Assembly: GCA_017937685.1 (NCBI GenBank)
Contig: JAGBDD010000138.1
Coordinates: forward strand, 1 to 40,543
Length of the DNA: 40,543 bases
From: Thermoguttaceae bacterium
GTDB lineage: Bacteria; Planctomycetota; Planctomycetia; Pirellulales; Thermoguttaceae
Reading direction: 5' to 3'
Program-made: the position numbers and the translations under genes
Notes under the pieces: generated by a model
What the model was told of the DNA's origin: nothing
What the model saw: only the letters and a program-made list of their open reading frames with translations
Database searches by the model: none
Shown here: positions 8,313 to 16,189 of the stretch, in pieces
Numbering within the stretch: the stretch's first letter is position 1
Layout of the letters: each line of letters opens with the position of its first letter

Positions 8313-9785
8313 TCATTTCAAGCCGGACGCCGCTTTCATCAGGTTGAAAATGTCGGTATTGTAAATGAAGTCGCCGCTGAAGTCCCACATATCGGCGGCT
8401 TCTTCGTCGTTGCCGCGGATAAATTCTTTGACCGACTCGACGCCTTGGCCCTTGGCGTAAACCGGAACGAGCCAGTGCGAGTGGCCGGACGAGAGATATT
8501 GGACTTCCGGGCATTCGCCGATATCCGACTCTTCGAGTTCTTCAAATTCGTTGAATTCGTCTTTTTTCGGGTCAAATTTGCCGTTTTCGTCCATATCTTC
8601 GAACGTGCCCGGGCCCCAAATGCAGCCGGTTTCGTGGTCGGACGTAATAATCATAATCGTGTCGTCCCAAGACGAGTATTTTTCGACCCAAGCGATCGCG
8701 GCGTCGATCGCCTTCGAGAAGGAAGCGTGTTCGAGCGCCGAGTTTTGCGCGTTGCGACCGTGGTTCGCGTGGTCGATCGCGCCGCCTTCGACCATCAGGT
8801 AGAAACCTTTGTCGTTTTGCGCCAAGACGTTAAGCGCGCCGAGCGTCATATCGGTCAGCGTCGGGGTGTTGGCGAGCGCTTCTTTCGAATAACGTTCTTG
8901 GACGAACGATTCGTCGTCGGCGAAACCGTCGATCGGGAGCATATCGCCGTTGTCGCGACCAATACCGAGGATTTTCTTCGGAAGGTCGGTCGGGTTCGTA
9001 TCCGGGGTCATTTTAGCCAATTCGGCGAACTTTTCGCGTTCGTCGATGAACTTCCAACCCTTGTAACCTTCGTCTTTAGAGACGGCTTCCCAAACTTCGC
9101 GCCCGCCGACGAATTGATAGTTGAGGTCTTCCGGTTTCTTGTTGATTTTCGCGCCGCGGTTGTAAGCGGGGTGCCCGGCTCCGAAAAGAACCGTCAACGG
9201 GAGGTCGTTGATTTGCTCTTTCGAGATTTCTTCGTAATTACCGCGGCTCATATTGTGCGCGCTCGTTGTGGCGGGGGTGGCGTGCGAAATTTGAACGGTC
9301 GTAACGACGCCGACCGAGCGACCCGCGCGGTAGTTCATATCGGCGAAGTTTTCGAGTTTTTTGCCGTCTTTCGAGAAACCGACGCGACCGCTTTGCGTTT
9401 TAACGCCGGTGTTGATGGCGGTGCCGGAGGCGGCGGAGTCGGTCGTCGGGCAGTTGTCTTGGAGACGATGCATCGCCGATTCCGGGCCTTCCCAAATTTT
9501 GCCGACCGGATAACCGTCGTCTTTTTTCGGGTCGTACTCTTCTTTGACGCAGAACGTCGCCGCGCCGAGCTTCACCGGGAACTTGTGGTAAGATTGCGCG
9601 TCCGCTTCGCCGTAACGCCAGTAAGTCCCGAGAATATCGGAGTTAAAACCCATCCCGTCGCCGATGAAGAGGATGACGTTCTTCGCTTTTTTCGCTTCTT
9701 GCGCCGTCGCGACGTCGAAAGCCGACGCGCCCAAAATCAACGCGAACGCCGCCGTCGCGACGCCCCAACCGAATGCTTTTTTCAT
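8313..9785 (-). CDS. secreted alkaline phosphatase (PhoA superfamily)
   Basis: This 490-residue enzyme releases phosphate from phosphomonoesters outside the cytoplasmic membrane. A classical signal peptide ends at about residue 29 (hydrophobic run, then ATAQ-E). The mature protein opens with KNVILFIGDGMGF, supplying the first metal-binding Asp. The nucleophile is Ser117 in TTDSAASGT. Further metal ligands occur in EGGAIDHANHGR and ITSDHETG, and the distal His in SSGHSHWLVPVYAKG. An acidic insertion before that last motif contains an EF-hand-like run, DMDENGKFDPKKD. The start is supported by an AAGGAGT Shine-Dalgarno at 9794-9800 and the promoter at 9858-9885. A strong terminator follows. No pho regulator is nearby. 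Confidence 0.94.
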   Translation of the reverse strand: MKKAFGWGVATAAFALILGASAFDVATAQEAKKAKNVILFIGDGMGFNSDILGTYWRYGEADAQSYHKFPVKLGAATFCVKEEYDPKKDDGYPVGKIWEGPESAMHRLQDNCPTTDSAASGTAINTGVKTQSGRVGFSKDGKKLENFADMNYRAGRSVGVVTTVQISHATPATTSAHNMSRGNYEEISKEQINDLPLTVLFGAGHPAYNRGAKINKKPEDLNYQFVGGREVWEAVSKDEGYKGWKFIDEREKFAELAKMTPDTNPTDLPKKILGIGRDNGDMLPIDGFADDESFVQERYSKEALANTPTLTDMTLGALNVLAQNDKGFYLMVEGGAIDHANHGRNAQNSALEHASFSKAIDAAIAWVEKYSSWDDTIMIITSDHETGCIWGPGTFEDMDENGKFDPKKDEFNEFEELEESDIGECPEVQYLSSGHSHWLVPVYAKGQGVESVKEFIRGNDEEAADMWDFSGDFIYNTDIFNLMKAASGLK

Positions 9786-9857
9786 TTGAATAGACTCCTT
9801 GCAAGGTGTTGGCTTGCCGACGCGCTTCGGATCGTTCCGGCGTCGCGGCTTTTCACT

Positions 9858-9885
9858 ATTTTACCCGATTTTCGCGAATTGTTAA
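9858..9885 (-). promoter_or_regulatory. sigma70-type promoter of the alkaline phosphatase gene
   Basis: On the minus strand TTAACA (9880-9885) is followed after 16 bp by TAAAAT (9858-9863), which predicts a leader of about 65 nt before the ATG at 9785. It lies in the 111-bp gap after the acyltransferase stop. Confidence 0.65.
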
Positions 9886-9896
9886 ACGGGCCTTCT

Positions 9897-11123
9897 CTAA
9901 ATTTTTCCGAAAAAATTTGATTTTTTGCCGGTTTCGCCGATTTTTCGCTCGACGTCGCGGCGACGCAGGCCGAGAACGAGGAAACGCAAACCGGGGATGC
10001 GGCGGACGGCGAAGTAGGTCGCGTAGGAACCGGCGAACGACGCGGCGGCGACGAGCGCGATTTCGAGCGGTTCCGGGACGTCGCAAAAACGAGCGAAAAG
10101 CAACGTCGCGGCGTAAACGAAGAACATATGGAAGACGTAAAGGCCGAAACTCGTTCGCGCAAGGAACGTCGTAAAACGCGTCGGACGGTCGAAGTAACGC
10201 TTGGCGAAACCAAGGATTGCGAGCGTCGCCGTCCAAGCGTAAACGTTGGTTAACCAATGTCGCAAAACGGGGCCGTCGGCGTAATTGGCGCCGAAAAAAC
10301 GTCGGAAATAAACGACGCCGAAAACAAGCGCGCAAACGCCCCAAAACCAACGCGTTCGGACGAGCGCCGCTTCGACGTCCGCGCGGTGAAAAACGAGATA
10401 GCCGAGGAAAAACGCAAAACCGTAAATGCCGAAACGGTAAACGGTTATCACCGGAGCGTTCAAGACTTGCGCCGACCCCCAAACGCCGAGCGTCGCCGCC
10501 GCGAAGAAGAGCGTCCAAGCGAACGTCGAGCGAAGGGACGCTTCGTCGGAAGATTCGGCGGTTGTAACGCTCGATATTGCAACGGTTGCGCGGTTTGTCG
10601 AGCCTCGTCGAAAAAGGGCGAGGAGGGCCGAGTAAAGAAAAAGGAGCTGCGCGAACCAAAGGGGGCCCTGACCGCCGAGGACGCAAATCAACGCGAAAAC
10701 CGGCGTCGGAAGGGGCGCGTCGGCGAGCCCCGGCGCCGAGGTCGTCGTCAAAACGCCGAGCGTCCAAGAATGGAACGCGAGAACGCCAAGCGTCGACGGA
10801 ACAAGGAGTTTCGCCGTTCGCTCGCCGAAAAATTCGCGGTTCGAGCGTCGGTTCAGCGAGAGTCGCGCCGAAATCCCGGCGACCAAAAAGAGCGAAAACA
10901 TCAGCCAAGGGTAAAGGAACGTCGTGAACGCGTCGCCGAACCCGGGGCCGTTCGTCGGGAGAAGACCGCCGAAACCGAGAACATGGTTGCGAGCGAAAAA
11001 GACGTGATAAACGACGACCAAAACGACCGTCGCGCCGCGGATAAAGTCCAAGTAATAGGAACGCGGCGGAAAGTTAACGTCGGCAAGGGGTTGCGAATGG
11101 GAAAAGTCGGGGCGCGGTCGCAT
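9897..11123 (-). CDS. membrane acyltransferase, acyltransferase-3 family
   Basis: This 408-residue polytopic protein has about ten hydrophobic helices. The N-terminal YYLDFIRGATVVLVVVYHVF carries the Arg and His of acyltransferase-3 proteins (OafA, MdoC/OpgC, NodX type). It is followed by PWLMFSLFLVAGISARLSL and, near the end, TSFGLYVFHMFF. These enzymes transfer acyl groups from cytoplasmic donors to sugars of the envelope, but the substrate cannot be read from sequence. The promoter is at 11196-11224. The Shine-Dalgarno is weak for the ATG at 11123. It lies downstream of pnp with a 253-bp gap and an own promoter, so the two are probably separate units. An AT-rich inverted repeat, AAATTTTT/AAAAAATTT, surrounds the stop. 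Confidence 0.85.
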   Translation of the reverse strand: MRPRPDFSHSQPLADVNFPPRSYYLDFIRGATVVLVVVYHVFFARNHVLGFGGLLPTNGPGFGDAFTTFLYPWLMFSLFLVAGISARLSLNRRSNREFFGERTAKLLVPSTLGVLAFHSWTLGVLTTTSAPGLADAPLPTPVFALICVLGGQGPLWFAQLLFLYSALLALFRRGSTNRATVAISSVTTAESSDEASLRSTFAWTLFFAAATLGVWGSAQVLNAPVITVYRFGIYGFAFFLGYLVFHRADVEAALVRTRWFWGVCALVFGVVYFRRFFGANYADGPVLRHWLTNVYAWTATLAILGFAKRYFDRPTRFTTFLARTSFGLYVFHMFFVYAATLLFARFCDVPEPLEIALVAAASFAGSYATYFAVRRIPGLRFLVLGLRRRDVERKIGETGKKSNFFGKI

Positions 11124-11195
11124 CGGCGGAGGCTTTCGTCAAAGGGCGGCGGAAAAGAAAGAACGAAAAGGCGAAACGTCGACGTTTCCCTCCTT

Positions 11196-11224
11196 ATTGT
11201 ACGCGGAAAATCAACGTTTTGCAA
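11196..11224 (-). promoter_or_regulatory. sigma70-type promoter of the acyltransferase gene
   Basis: On the minus strand TTGCAA (11219-11224), a 17-bp spacer, then TACAAT (11196-11201). The leader would be about 65 nt. Confidence 0.65.
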
Positions 11225-11376
11225 CGGGAACGCGGAAGGAATTTCGCGAAAAAACGACCGCGACGAAAGAAAGCGGCGGCAAGAAAAGAAAAACGTCGAA
11301 CGCGAACTCGCTAAAACGGGTCGCGCTCGACGCTAAAATCGCTAACGGCTAAAAAGCGTTCGACCGGCTAAAAGCG

Positions 11377-13500
11377 TCAGTCTTGCTTTTGATCCGTTTC
11401 GCCGCGTTCTTTCAAAACGGCGCGACGGCTGAGTTTAACGCGATTTTGGTCGTCGATGGCGATGACCTTCACGTCGAACTTGTCGCCGAGTTTGCAGAAG
11501 TTTTGAATGTTGTCGACGTATTCGTCGGACAGCTCGCTGATGTGGCACAAGCCGTCGCGGCCCGGCAGAATTTCGATGAACGCGCCGAAGTTTTGAATGC
11601 TCGTAACGACGCCTTCGTAAATTTTGCCGAGTTCGACCGTCGCGGTGAGGCGGGAAATTTCCTTCAACGCGGCTTCGGCGCTCGCTTGGTCGTTCGACGC
11701 GACGTTGACCGAACCGTCGTTGTCGATTTCGATCGAAGCGCCGGTCGCGTCTTGAATCGCGCGGATCGTCTTGCCGCCCGGGCCGATGAGGAGCCCGATT
11801 TTGTCCGGATCGATCTTCGTGCGGAGGAGGCGCGGCGCGTATTCGGAAATGTTTTCGGCCGGACGCGGCGCGGCGGCGAGCATCTTGCGCAAGATGCCGA
11901 TGCGCGCTTCGCGGGCTTGTTTAAGGGTTTGCGCGACGATTTCTTTCGAAATGCCGTTCGTCTTGAGGTCGAGTTGGATCCCCGTAACGCCGTTTTGCGT
12001 CCCGGCGACTTTGAAGTCCATATCGCCGTAGTGGTCTTCGTCGCCCATAATGTCGGTGATCGTGATCCAACGGCCGTCTTCTTCCTTGACGAGACCGATC
12101 GAAATCCCGGCGACCGGGTTCGAAATCGGAACGCCCGCCGCCATCAAACCGAGGGTCGCGCCGCAGACGGTCGCCATCGAGCTGGAACCGTTCGACTCGA
12201 GAATGTCGGAGATGACGCGCACCGTGTACGGGAATTCGTCGGCGTCCGGAAGAACCGGCTTGACGCTGCGTTCGGCAAGAGCGCCGTGCCCGTATTCGCG
12301 ACGACCGACGCCGCGGTACGGCTTGCATTCGCCGACCGAGTAGGGCGGGAAGTTGTAATCGAGCATGAAGCGCTTCGTGTATTCGTCGAAGAGACCTTCG
12401 ACGCGTTGTTCGTCTTTCGCCGTCCCAAGCGTAACGGTGATAAGGGCTTGCGTTTCGCCGCGGGAGAAGAGGGCGGAACCGTGAACGCGCGGCAACACGT
12501 CGACGCGGCATTCGATCGGGCGGACTTCTTTAACGCCGCGACCGTCGAGGCGTTCCTTCGAGAGGATAATGTCGCGGACGACGCGTTCGACGAAATCGTT
12601 GAAGGCGACTTCGAAGTATTCCGGCGCGAAGTAGTTCGGTTCGTCGGAGTCTTCGTCGGTTTCGACGATCAACTCGGCGCGGGCCTTGTCTTTAACGAGC
12701 GAGCAGGCTTCGGCGCGGGCGAGTTTGCCGGCGGTTTTCTTCGCGGCGCGGAACTCGTCGTAGAATTTTTCCATCAACGCGTCGTACATCGGCTTCGTGT
12801 TCATCGGCTCGAACGACATTTTTTCCGGCGCGACTTTGGCGACGAGTTCGAGTTGAAGTTCGCAGATTTGACGGATGTACTTGTGCGCCGTCATAATCGC
12901 TTCGAACATCTTCGGTTCCGGGAGTTCGCGGGCGAAGCCTTCGATCATCAGGACGGAGTCCATATTCCCGGAGACGATGAGATCGAGTTCGCTGTTTTCG
13001 AGTTGGTCGACCGTCGGGAAGACGATGAATTCGTCGTCGACGCAAGCCAAGCGAACGGAGCCGAGCGGGCCGTCGAACGGAAGCGGGCTGATTTGGAGGG
13101 CCGCCGACGCGCCGTTCATCGCGATGACGTCCGGATCGACGCGTTGGTCGCTGGCCAAAACGTTGGCGAAAATTTGGACGTCGTTGTAGAACCCTTTCGG
13201 GAAGAGCGGACGAATCGGGCGGTCGATAAGTCGAGCGGTGAGAACCTCTTTCAAGCCCGGGCGACCTTCGCGTTTCAGGAAGCCGCCGGGGAATTTGCCC
13301 GCCGCGGCGACGCGTTCGCGGTAGTCGCAGGTGAGCGGGAAGAAGTCCGCGCCCGGTTTGCTCGGAGCGGTCGTCGTCGCGCAGAGGACGCAAACGTCGT
13401 CGTAGCCGATGAGGCAGCTGCCGTGCGCTTGTTTCGCGAGTTCGCCCGTTTCGATCCAAAATAAACCGGCGCCAATTTGTTTTTCGACTCTAATTTTCAA
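11377..13500 (-). CDS. pnp: polyribonucleotide nucleotidyltransferase (PNPase)
   Basis: This 707-residue phosphorolytic 3'-5' exoribonuclease is a trimeric ring enzyme of mRNA turnover and the degradosome. It has two RNase PH domains; the second carries DIMGDEDHYGDMDFKVAGT with the metal-binding Asp residues. A helical linker, a KH domain (KIGLLIGPGGKTIRAIQ, about residues 570-600) and a C-terminal S1 domain (EGVVTSIQNFGAFIEI to DQNRVKLSRRA) complete it. The start is TTG (plus 13498-13500), giving MKIRVEKQIG, with AAGG about nine bases upstream. rpsO lies upstream in the classical rpsO-pnp order, but 458 bp and a terminator-like hairpin separate them. No clean terminator is seen after the stop. 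Confidence 0.97.
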   Translation of the reverse strand: MKIRVEKQIGAGLFWIETGELAKQAHGSCLIGYDDVCVLCATTTAPSKPGADFFPLTCDYRERVAAAGKFPGGFLKREGRPGLKEVLTARLIDRPIRPLFPKGFYNDVQIFANVLASDQRVDPDVIAMNGASAALQISPLPFDGPLGSVRLACVDDEFIVFPTVDQLENSELDLIVSGNMDSVLMIEGFARELPEPKMFEAIMTAHKYIRQICELQLELVAKVAPEKMSFEPMNTKPMYDALMEKFYDEFRAAKKTAGKLARAEACSLVKDKARAELIVETDEDSDEPNYFAPEYFEVAFNDFVERVVRDIILSKERLDGRGVKEVRPIECRVDVLPRVHGSALFSRGETQALITVTLGTAKDEQRVEGLFDEYTKRFMLDYNFPPYSVGECKPYRGVGRREYGHGALAERSVKPVLPDADEFPYTVRVISDILESNGSSSMATVCGATLGLMAAGVPISNPVAGISIGLVKEEDGRWITITDIMGDEDHYGDMDFKVAGTQNGVTGIQLDLKTNGISKEIVAQTLKQAREARIGILRKMLAAAPRPAENISEYAPRLLRTKIDPDKIGLLIGPGGKTIRAIQDATGASIEIDNDGSVNVASNDQASAEAALKEISRLTATVELGKIYEGVVTSIQNFGAFIEILPGRDGLCHISELSDEYVDNIQNFCKLGDKFDVKVIAIDDQNRVKLSRRAVLKERGETDQKQD

Positions 13501-13880
13501 CTTTTTTACCTTTTTCTTTTCTACCTAACTCGTCGGAACCTGCTTCGTCCGCCGAGCCGAATGCGAGAAGCCGCGTCGACTTCTTCGAGGGAGAGCGCGC
13601 CGAAAATTTCGGCGACGAGGAAACGCGAAGTGAAAGCGTCGCAACGGTTAACGGTCAAAACGCAACGCCGAAAACGAAAACGCGCTCTTCTTTATATTAA
13701 TGAACGACGAACGTCGCGTCGCGGAGGACGCGTCGGTCGTTCCGCTTTGGGGAAACGTCGCGACGAACGAGAAAACGCAACGCGCGAAACGACGCGCTTT
13801 ACGTCGCTCGACGACTTTTCCGGAAGGAGAGAGCGCCGGTCGTTTTTCGAAGATTTGGCGTTAAAATTAAAGAACGCCCA
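13501..13880. other. intergenic leader region upstream of pnp
   Basis: About 380 bp without a supported gene. Open frames here are Arg-rich and lack ribosome sites. On the minus strand a TATAAA lies at about 13690-13697 without a convincing -35. The region presumably holds the pnp promoter and leader, which in many bacteria is an autoregulatory target of PNPase and RNase III. No clear stem-loop was identified. Confidence 0.4.
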
Positions 13881-13932
13881 AAAGAGAAAAAGGAAAACGG
13901 CGCGCTCGCGAAAAAAACGCTCGCGGCGCGCC
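13881..13932 (-). terminator. probable terminator of rpsO
   Basis: On the minus strand GGCGCGC (plus 13926-13932) pairs with GCGCGCC (13899-13905), with an inner CGCG/CGCG pairing. The T-rich GTTTTCCTTTTTC follows. The loop is long (20 nt). It begins 26 bp after the rpsO stop. Confidence 0.6.
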
Positions 13933-13958
13933 CAACGCCGCAAACGTTGCAAAAACGA

Positions 13959-14231
13959 CTACTTGCGGATGCCGAGGCGTTTGATGAGCGTAACGTAACG
14001 CGATTGATCTTCGCGTTTCAGGTAGTCGAGAAGGCTGCGACGATCGCTAACCATTTGAAGGAGACCGCGGCGGGTCGAGTAATCCTTTTTGTGGATTTTC
14101 ATATGTTCGGTCAACGCGTTGATTTTTTTCGTCAGCAACGCGACTTGGACTTCCGGGGAACCGACGTCGGAGTCGCTGCGGCGGTATTCGGCGATGATCG
14201 CTTGTTTTTCTTCTTTGGTCATAATCGTCAT
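13959..14231 (-). CDS. rpsO: 30S ribosomal protein S15
   Basis: This 90-residue protein binds 16S rRNA early in assembly of the small-subunit platform. It shows typical S15 blocks: [20 protein letters not shown], then [24 protein letters not shown] and the C-terminal [12 protein letters not shown]. The frame is open for another 88 codons upstream, but the start at 14231 matches the family length and has GAAAGG about eight bases before it, so the extension is rejected. A consensus -10 box lies at 14504-14509, giving a leader of about 265 nt. Such leaders often carry S15 autoregulatory folds; I did not resolve one. Confidence 0.97.
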   Translation of the reverse strand: MTIMTKEEKQAIIAEYRRSDSDVGSPEVQVALLTKKINALTEHMKIHKKDYSTRRGLLQMVSDRRSLLDYLKREDQSRYVTLIKRLGIRK

Positions 14232-14503
14232 AGTAATAGCCTTTCGGTTGGGAAATCGATTAGCGAACGTTTGAACGCAGCCGGTCGACTCCGCTAGTTT
14301 TGATTGTTCGGCAAAATCCTTTGCGTTTTTTGGAAATTTGCGTAAACTTTGGACTTGCGTTTCGCTTCGCGTTGGCGAGATTAAGGACGTTTGGGCGATA
14401 AAAGCGTTCTTAAACGTTTGTCGAGCCGTTGCGAAGGTTCGCGGCGTTCGGTGCGACCGAGAGCGCGAAACCTTTGGGCGACGCGTCCAAAACAATTTTA
14501 TAC

Positions 14504-14533
14504 ATTATACGCGCCGTTGCCTTTTCGAAAAGG
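14504..14533 (-). promoter_or_regulatory. rpsO promoter with palindrome over the -35 region
   Basis: On the minus strand a perfect TATAAT sits at 14504-14509 with a second TATAAA immediately downstream. The -35 position is poor (CTTTTC). It falls inside the 14-bp palindrome CCTTTTCGAAAAGG (14520-14533), which could be an activator or repressor site. Confidence 0.6.
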
Positions 14534-16075
14534 GGGGCGAATAAATTTTCTTGAAAAGATTTTGAACAACCGACTTCGAACGAACGGTTGTTAAATTGGG
14601 CGAAGTAGGGGAATAGGGTAATTGCGTTTGAAGTTTGACGGGGAAAACTGAGATGAAATGACGAAAACGGAGAACGCAGGCGGTTTAGCGAATCTTTTTT
14701 GCTGAGCGAGAATAGCGCGAGCGCGTAAAATTTGCGGGTTCGCCGCTCGGACTTTGCGTCGAGGTACCTTATTGTTGAAACCCGCGTCGGGACGGGCGAC
14801 GGTCGAACGCGAGCGCTACTTGCGATTCGACCGTCGTTCGACGCGCGGTTCCGCAGTTCGCGTCGATCGACGTCGCCTCGACCGTTCGGGGCGAGCGAAA
14901 GTCGGGCTCCCGTTTTCGTTCGTTTCGAGCGGCGCCGCGATTGTCGCGACTTGCCGACAGTTTCGCGTCGACCGATTTAAAGGCGTTCGCAGCGTCGTTT
15001 TATCGGTTCGCCCCGAAATATCCCTTTATTCCGAACGGCCTTAGGTTCGACCTTTCGACCGCGTTCCGCCGAGGAGCGTCCGATCCGTCGCGCCGACGGC
15101 CCGACCGCCGAACCGCCGATTTTCGCCGCAAGCGTCGTCGTTTGAAAACGTTAAAAACGTTGGAAAACGCGGCAAGGGCGCTTGCGATTCGCGTCGACAA
15201 GGAAACTTGCGAAGCGAAAGCGAAAAGGCCGACGGCTGGACTTCGACGCGACGACCCGCGAAACTTGGTTCCGCAAGTCGCTTCGAGACGCGGAGTTAAG
15301 AGAAGCGGCGGCCGCGAAGGAACGCGCGAATACCGGTTTGCTTGACGCGACGTCGTCGTTCCGCTTGGAACTTGACGGAGTCGCGAGGACGGCGGCGAAA
15401 AACGCAAGAAAACGTTGCGCGATTTTGGTTTGCGTTGCGTTTAAAGAGTGTTTTTCGATCGTCGGGCAAACCGGGCGAACCGTCGAAAAACGCGTTGGAA
15501 ACTTTTAAACCGCGCCGTTTATCGCGTTGCGTTTGACGAGGGCTTTTTGCCGTTCGCGCTTGAGCGTTGACGCGTTCGACGCCGTGCGAACGAGCGAAAC
15601 CGCCCGAAAATTAAGCGTTTGCAACGGCGGGGGTAAACCCGACTTTTAACGTTTCCTCAAAGACGCGTTCCCGACGTCGAGCCGTTCGAGTTCGTTGCTT
15701 GGACGGAAGCGACGATTTTGCCGACGTTTGCGCGTCGGAGTCGCTTTCCGTCGCGTTCCGGCGAATAATGTCGACGTTGCGTCGACGTCGCCTGTGTTTC
15801 GGCGTTCTCCGTCGCGACGGCTGAACTCCGAGGCGAACGTTTCGACGACGAACGTCCGACGGTTCCTCGCGTTTCTCGGCGCGGGTTTAAACGCTTTTAG
15901 TTGTTTGCAAAGCGTTGAGAAAACGACGTTAGCGGAAGCGGTCGACGAAGCGGCGAGGAGCCGTTTTTCGAACGTTGACGCGGCGTCGTTTTCCATTTTC
16001 TTGACGAAGTCGATTCGCTTGCCGCTTTCGCGTCGTTTTTTTCCGATTTTCTCTTAAATTTGCGGCAAAATTCGC
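14534..16075. other. gene-poor stretch, no supported gene
   Basis: About 1.5 kb between the rpsO promoter and the next promoter. Open frames of up to about 135 codons exist on both strands, but none has a recognisable domain or good ribosome site. One 8-bp inverted repeat (AACAACCG with CGGTTGTT) occurs near 14567-14594. Two plus-strand frames, 15182-15508 and about 15758-16057, use the NCG-rich codons typical of real genes in this window and may be decayed genes or unrecognised small proteins. I saw no tRNA T-arm, RNase P core or tmRNA signature. Confidence 0.5.
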
Positions 16076-16104
16076 TTGAAACGCCGCCGCGCGTCGGGTA
16101 TAAT
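16076..16104 (+). promoter_or_regulatory. strong sigma70-type promoter for the LamG/beta-helix gene
   Basis: TTGAAA (16076-16081), a 17-bp spacer, and a perfect TATAAT (16099-16104). Transcription would begin near 16111, about 80 nt before the start codon. Confidence 0.8.
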
Positions 16105-16189
16105 CGAAGGCGTCGCCGACGCGTCGAACGCTTGCGTTAAAGCGTTAACCTGCGATTCGGCAATCGATTAGCAAGCGATGGAGAAAGAA

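Noticed and set aside
8445..9920. 491-codon plus-strand frame opposite the alkaline phosphatase gene
   Set aside because: Same shadow effect; the phosphatase frame has all family motifs and a Shine-Dalgarno.
11383..13464. 693-codon plus-strand open frame opposite pnp
   Set aside because: Antisense shadow of pnp, with low-complexity F/D/R/V composition and no domain.
13477..13998. 173-codon plus-strand frame between pnp and rpsO
   Set aside because: Strongly Arg/Lys/Ser-biased, no ribosome site, overlaps both neighbours and a terminator-like hairpin.
13959..14495. N-terminally extended S15 (178 residues)
   Set aside because: The extension is Arg/Ser-rich, crosses the leader up to the promoter, and the internal ATG has a ribosome site and gives the normal S15 length.
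15000..15407. 135-codon minus-strand frame in the gene-poor stretch
   Set aside because: Ser/Arg/Pro-rich, no ribosome site, no recognisable fold; another frame fits the codon habit better.
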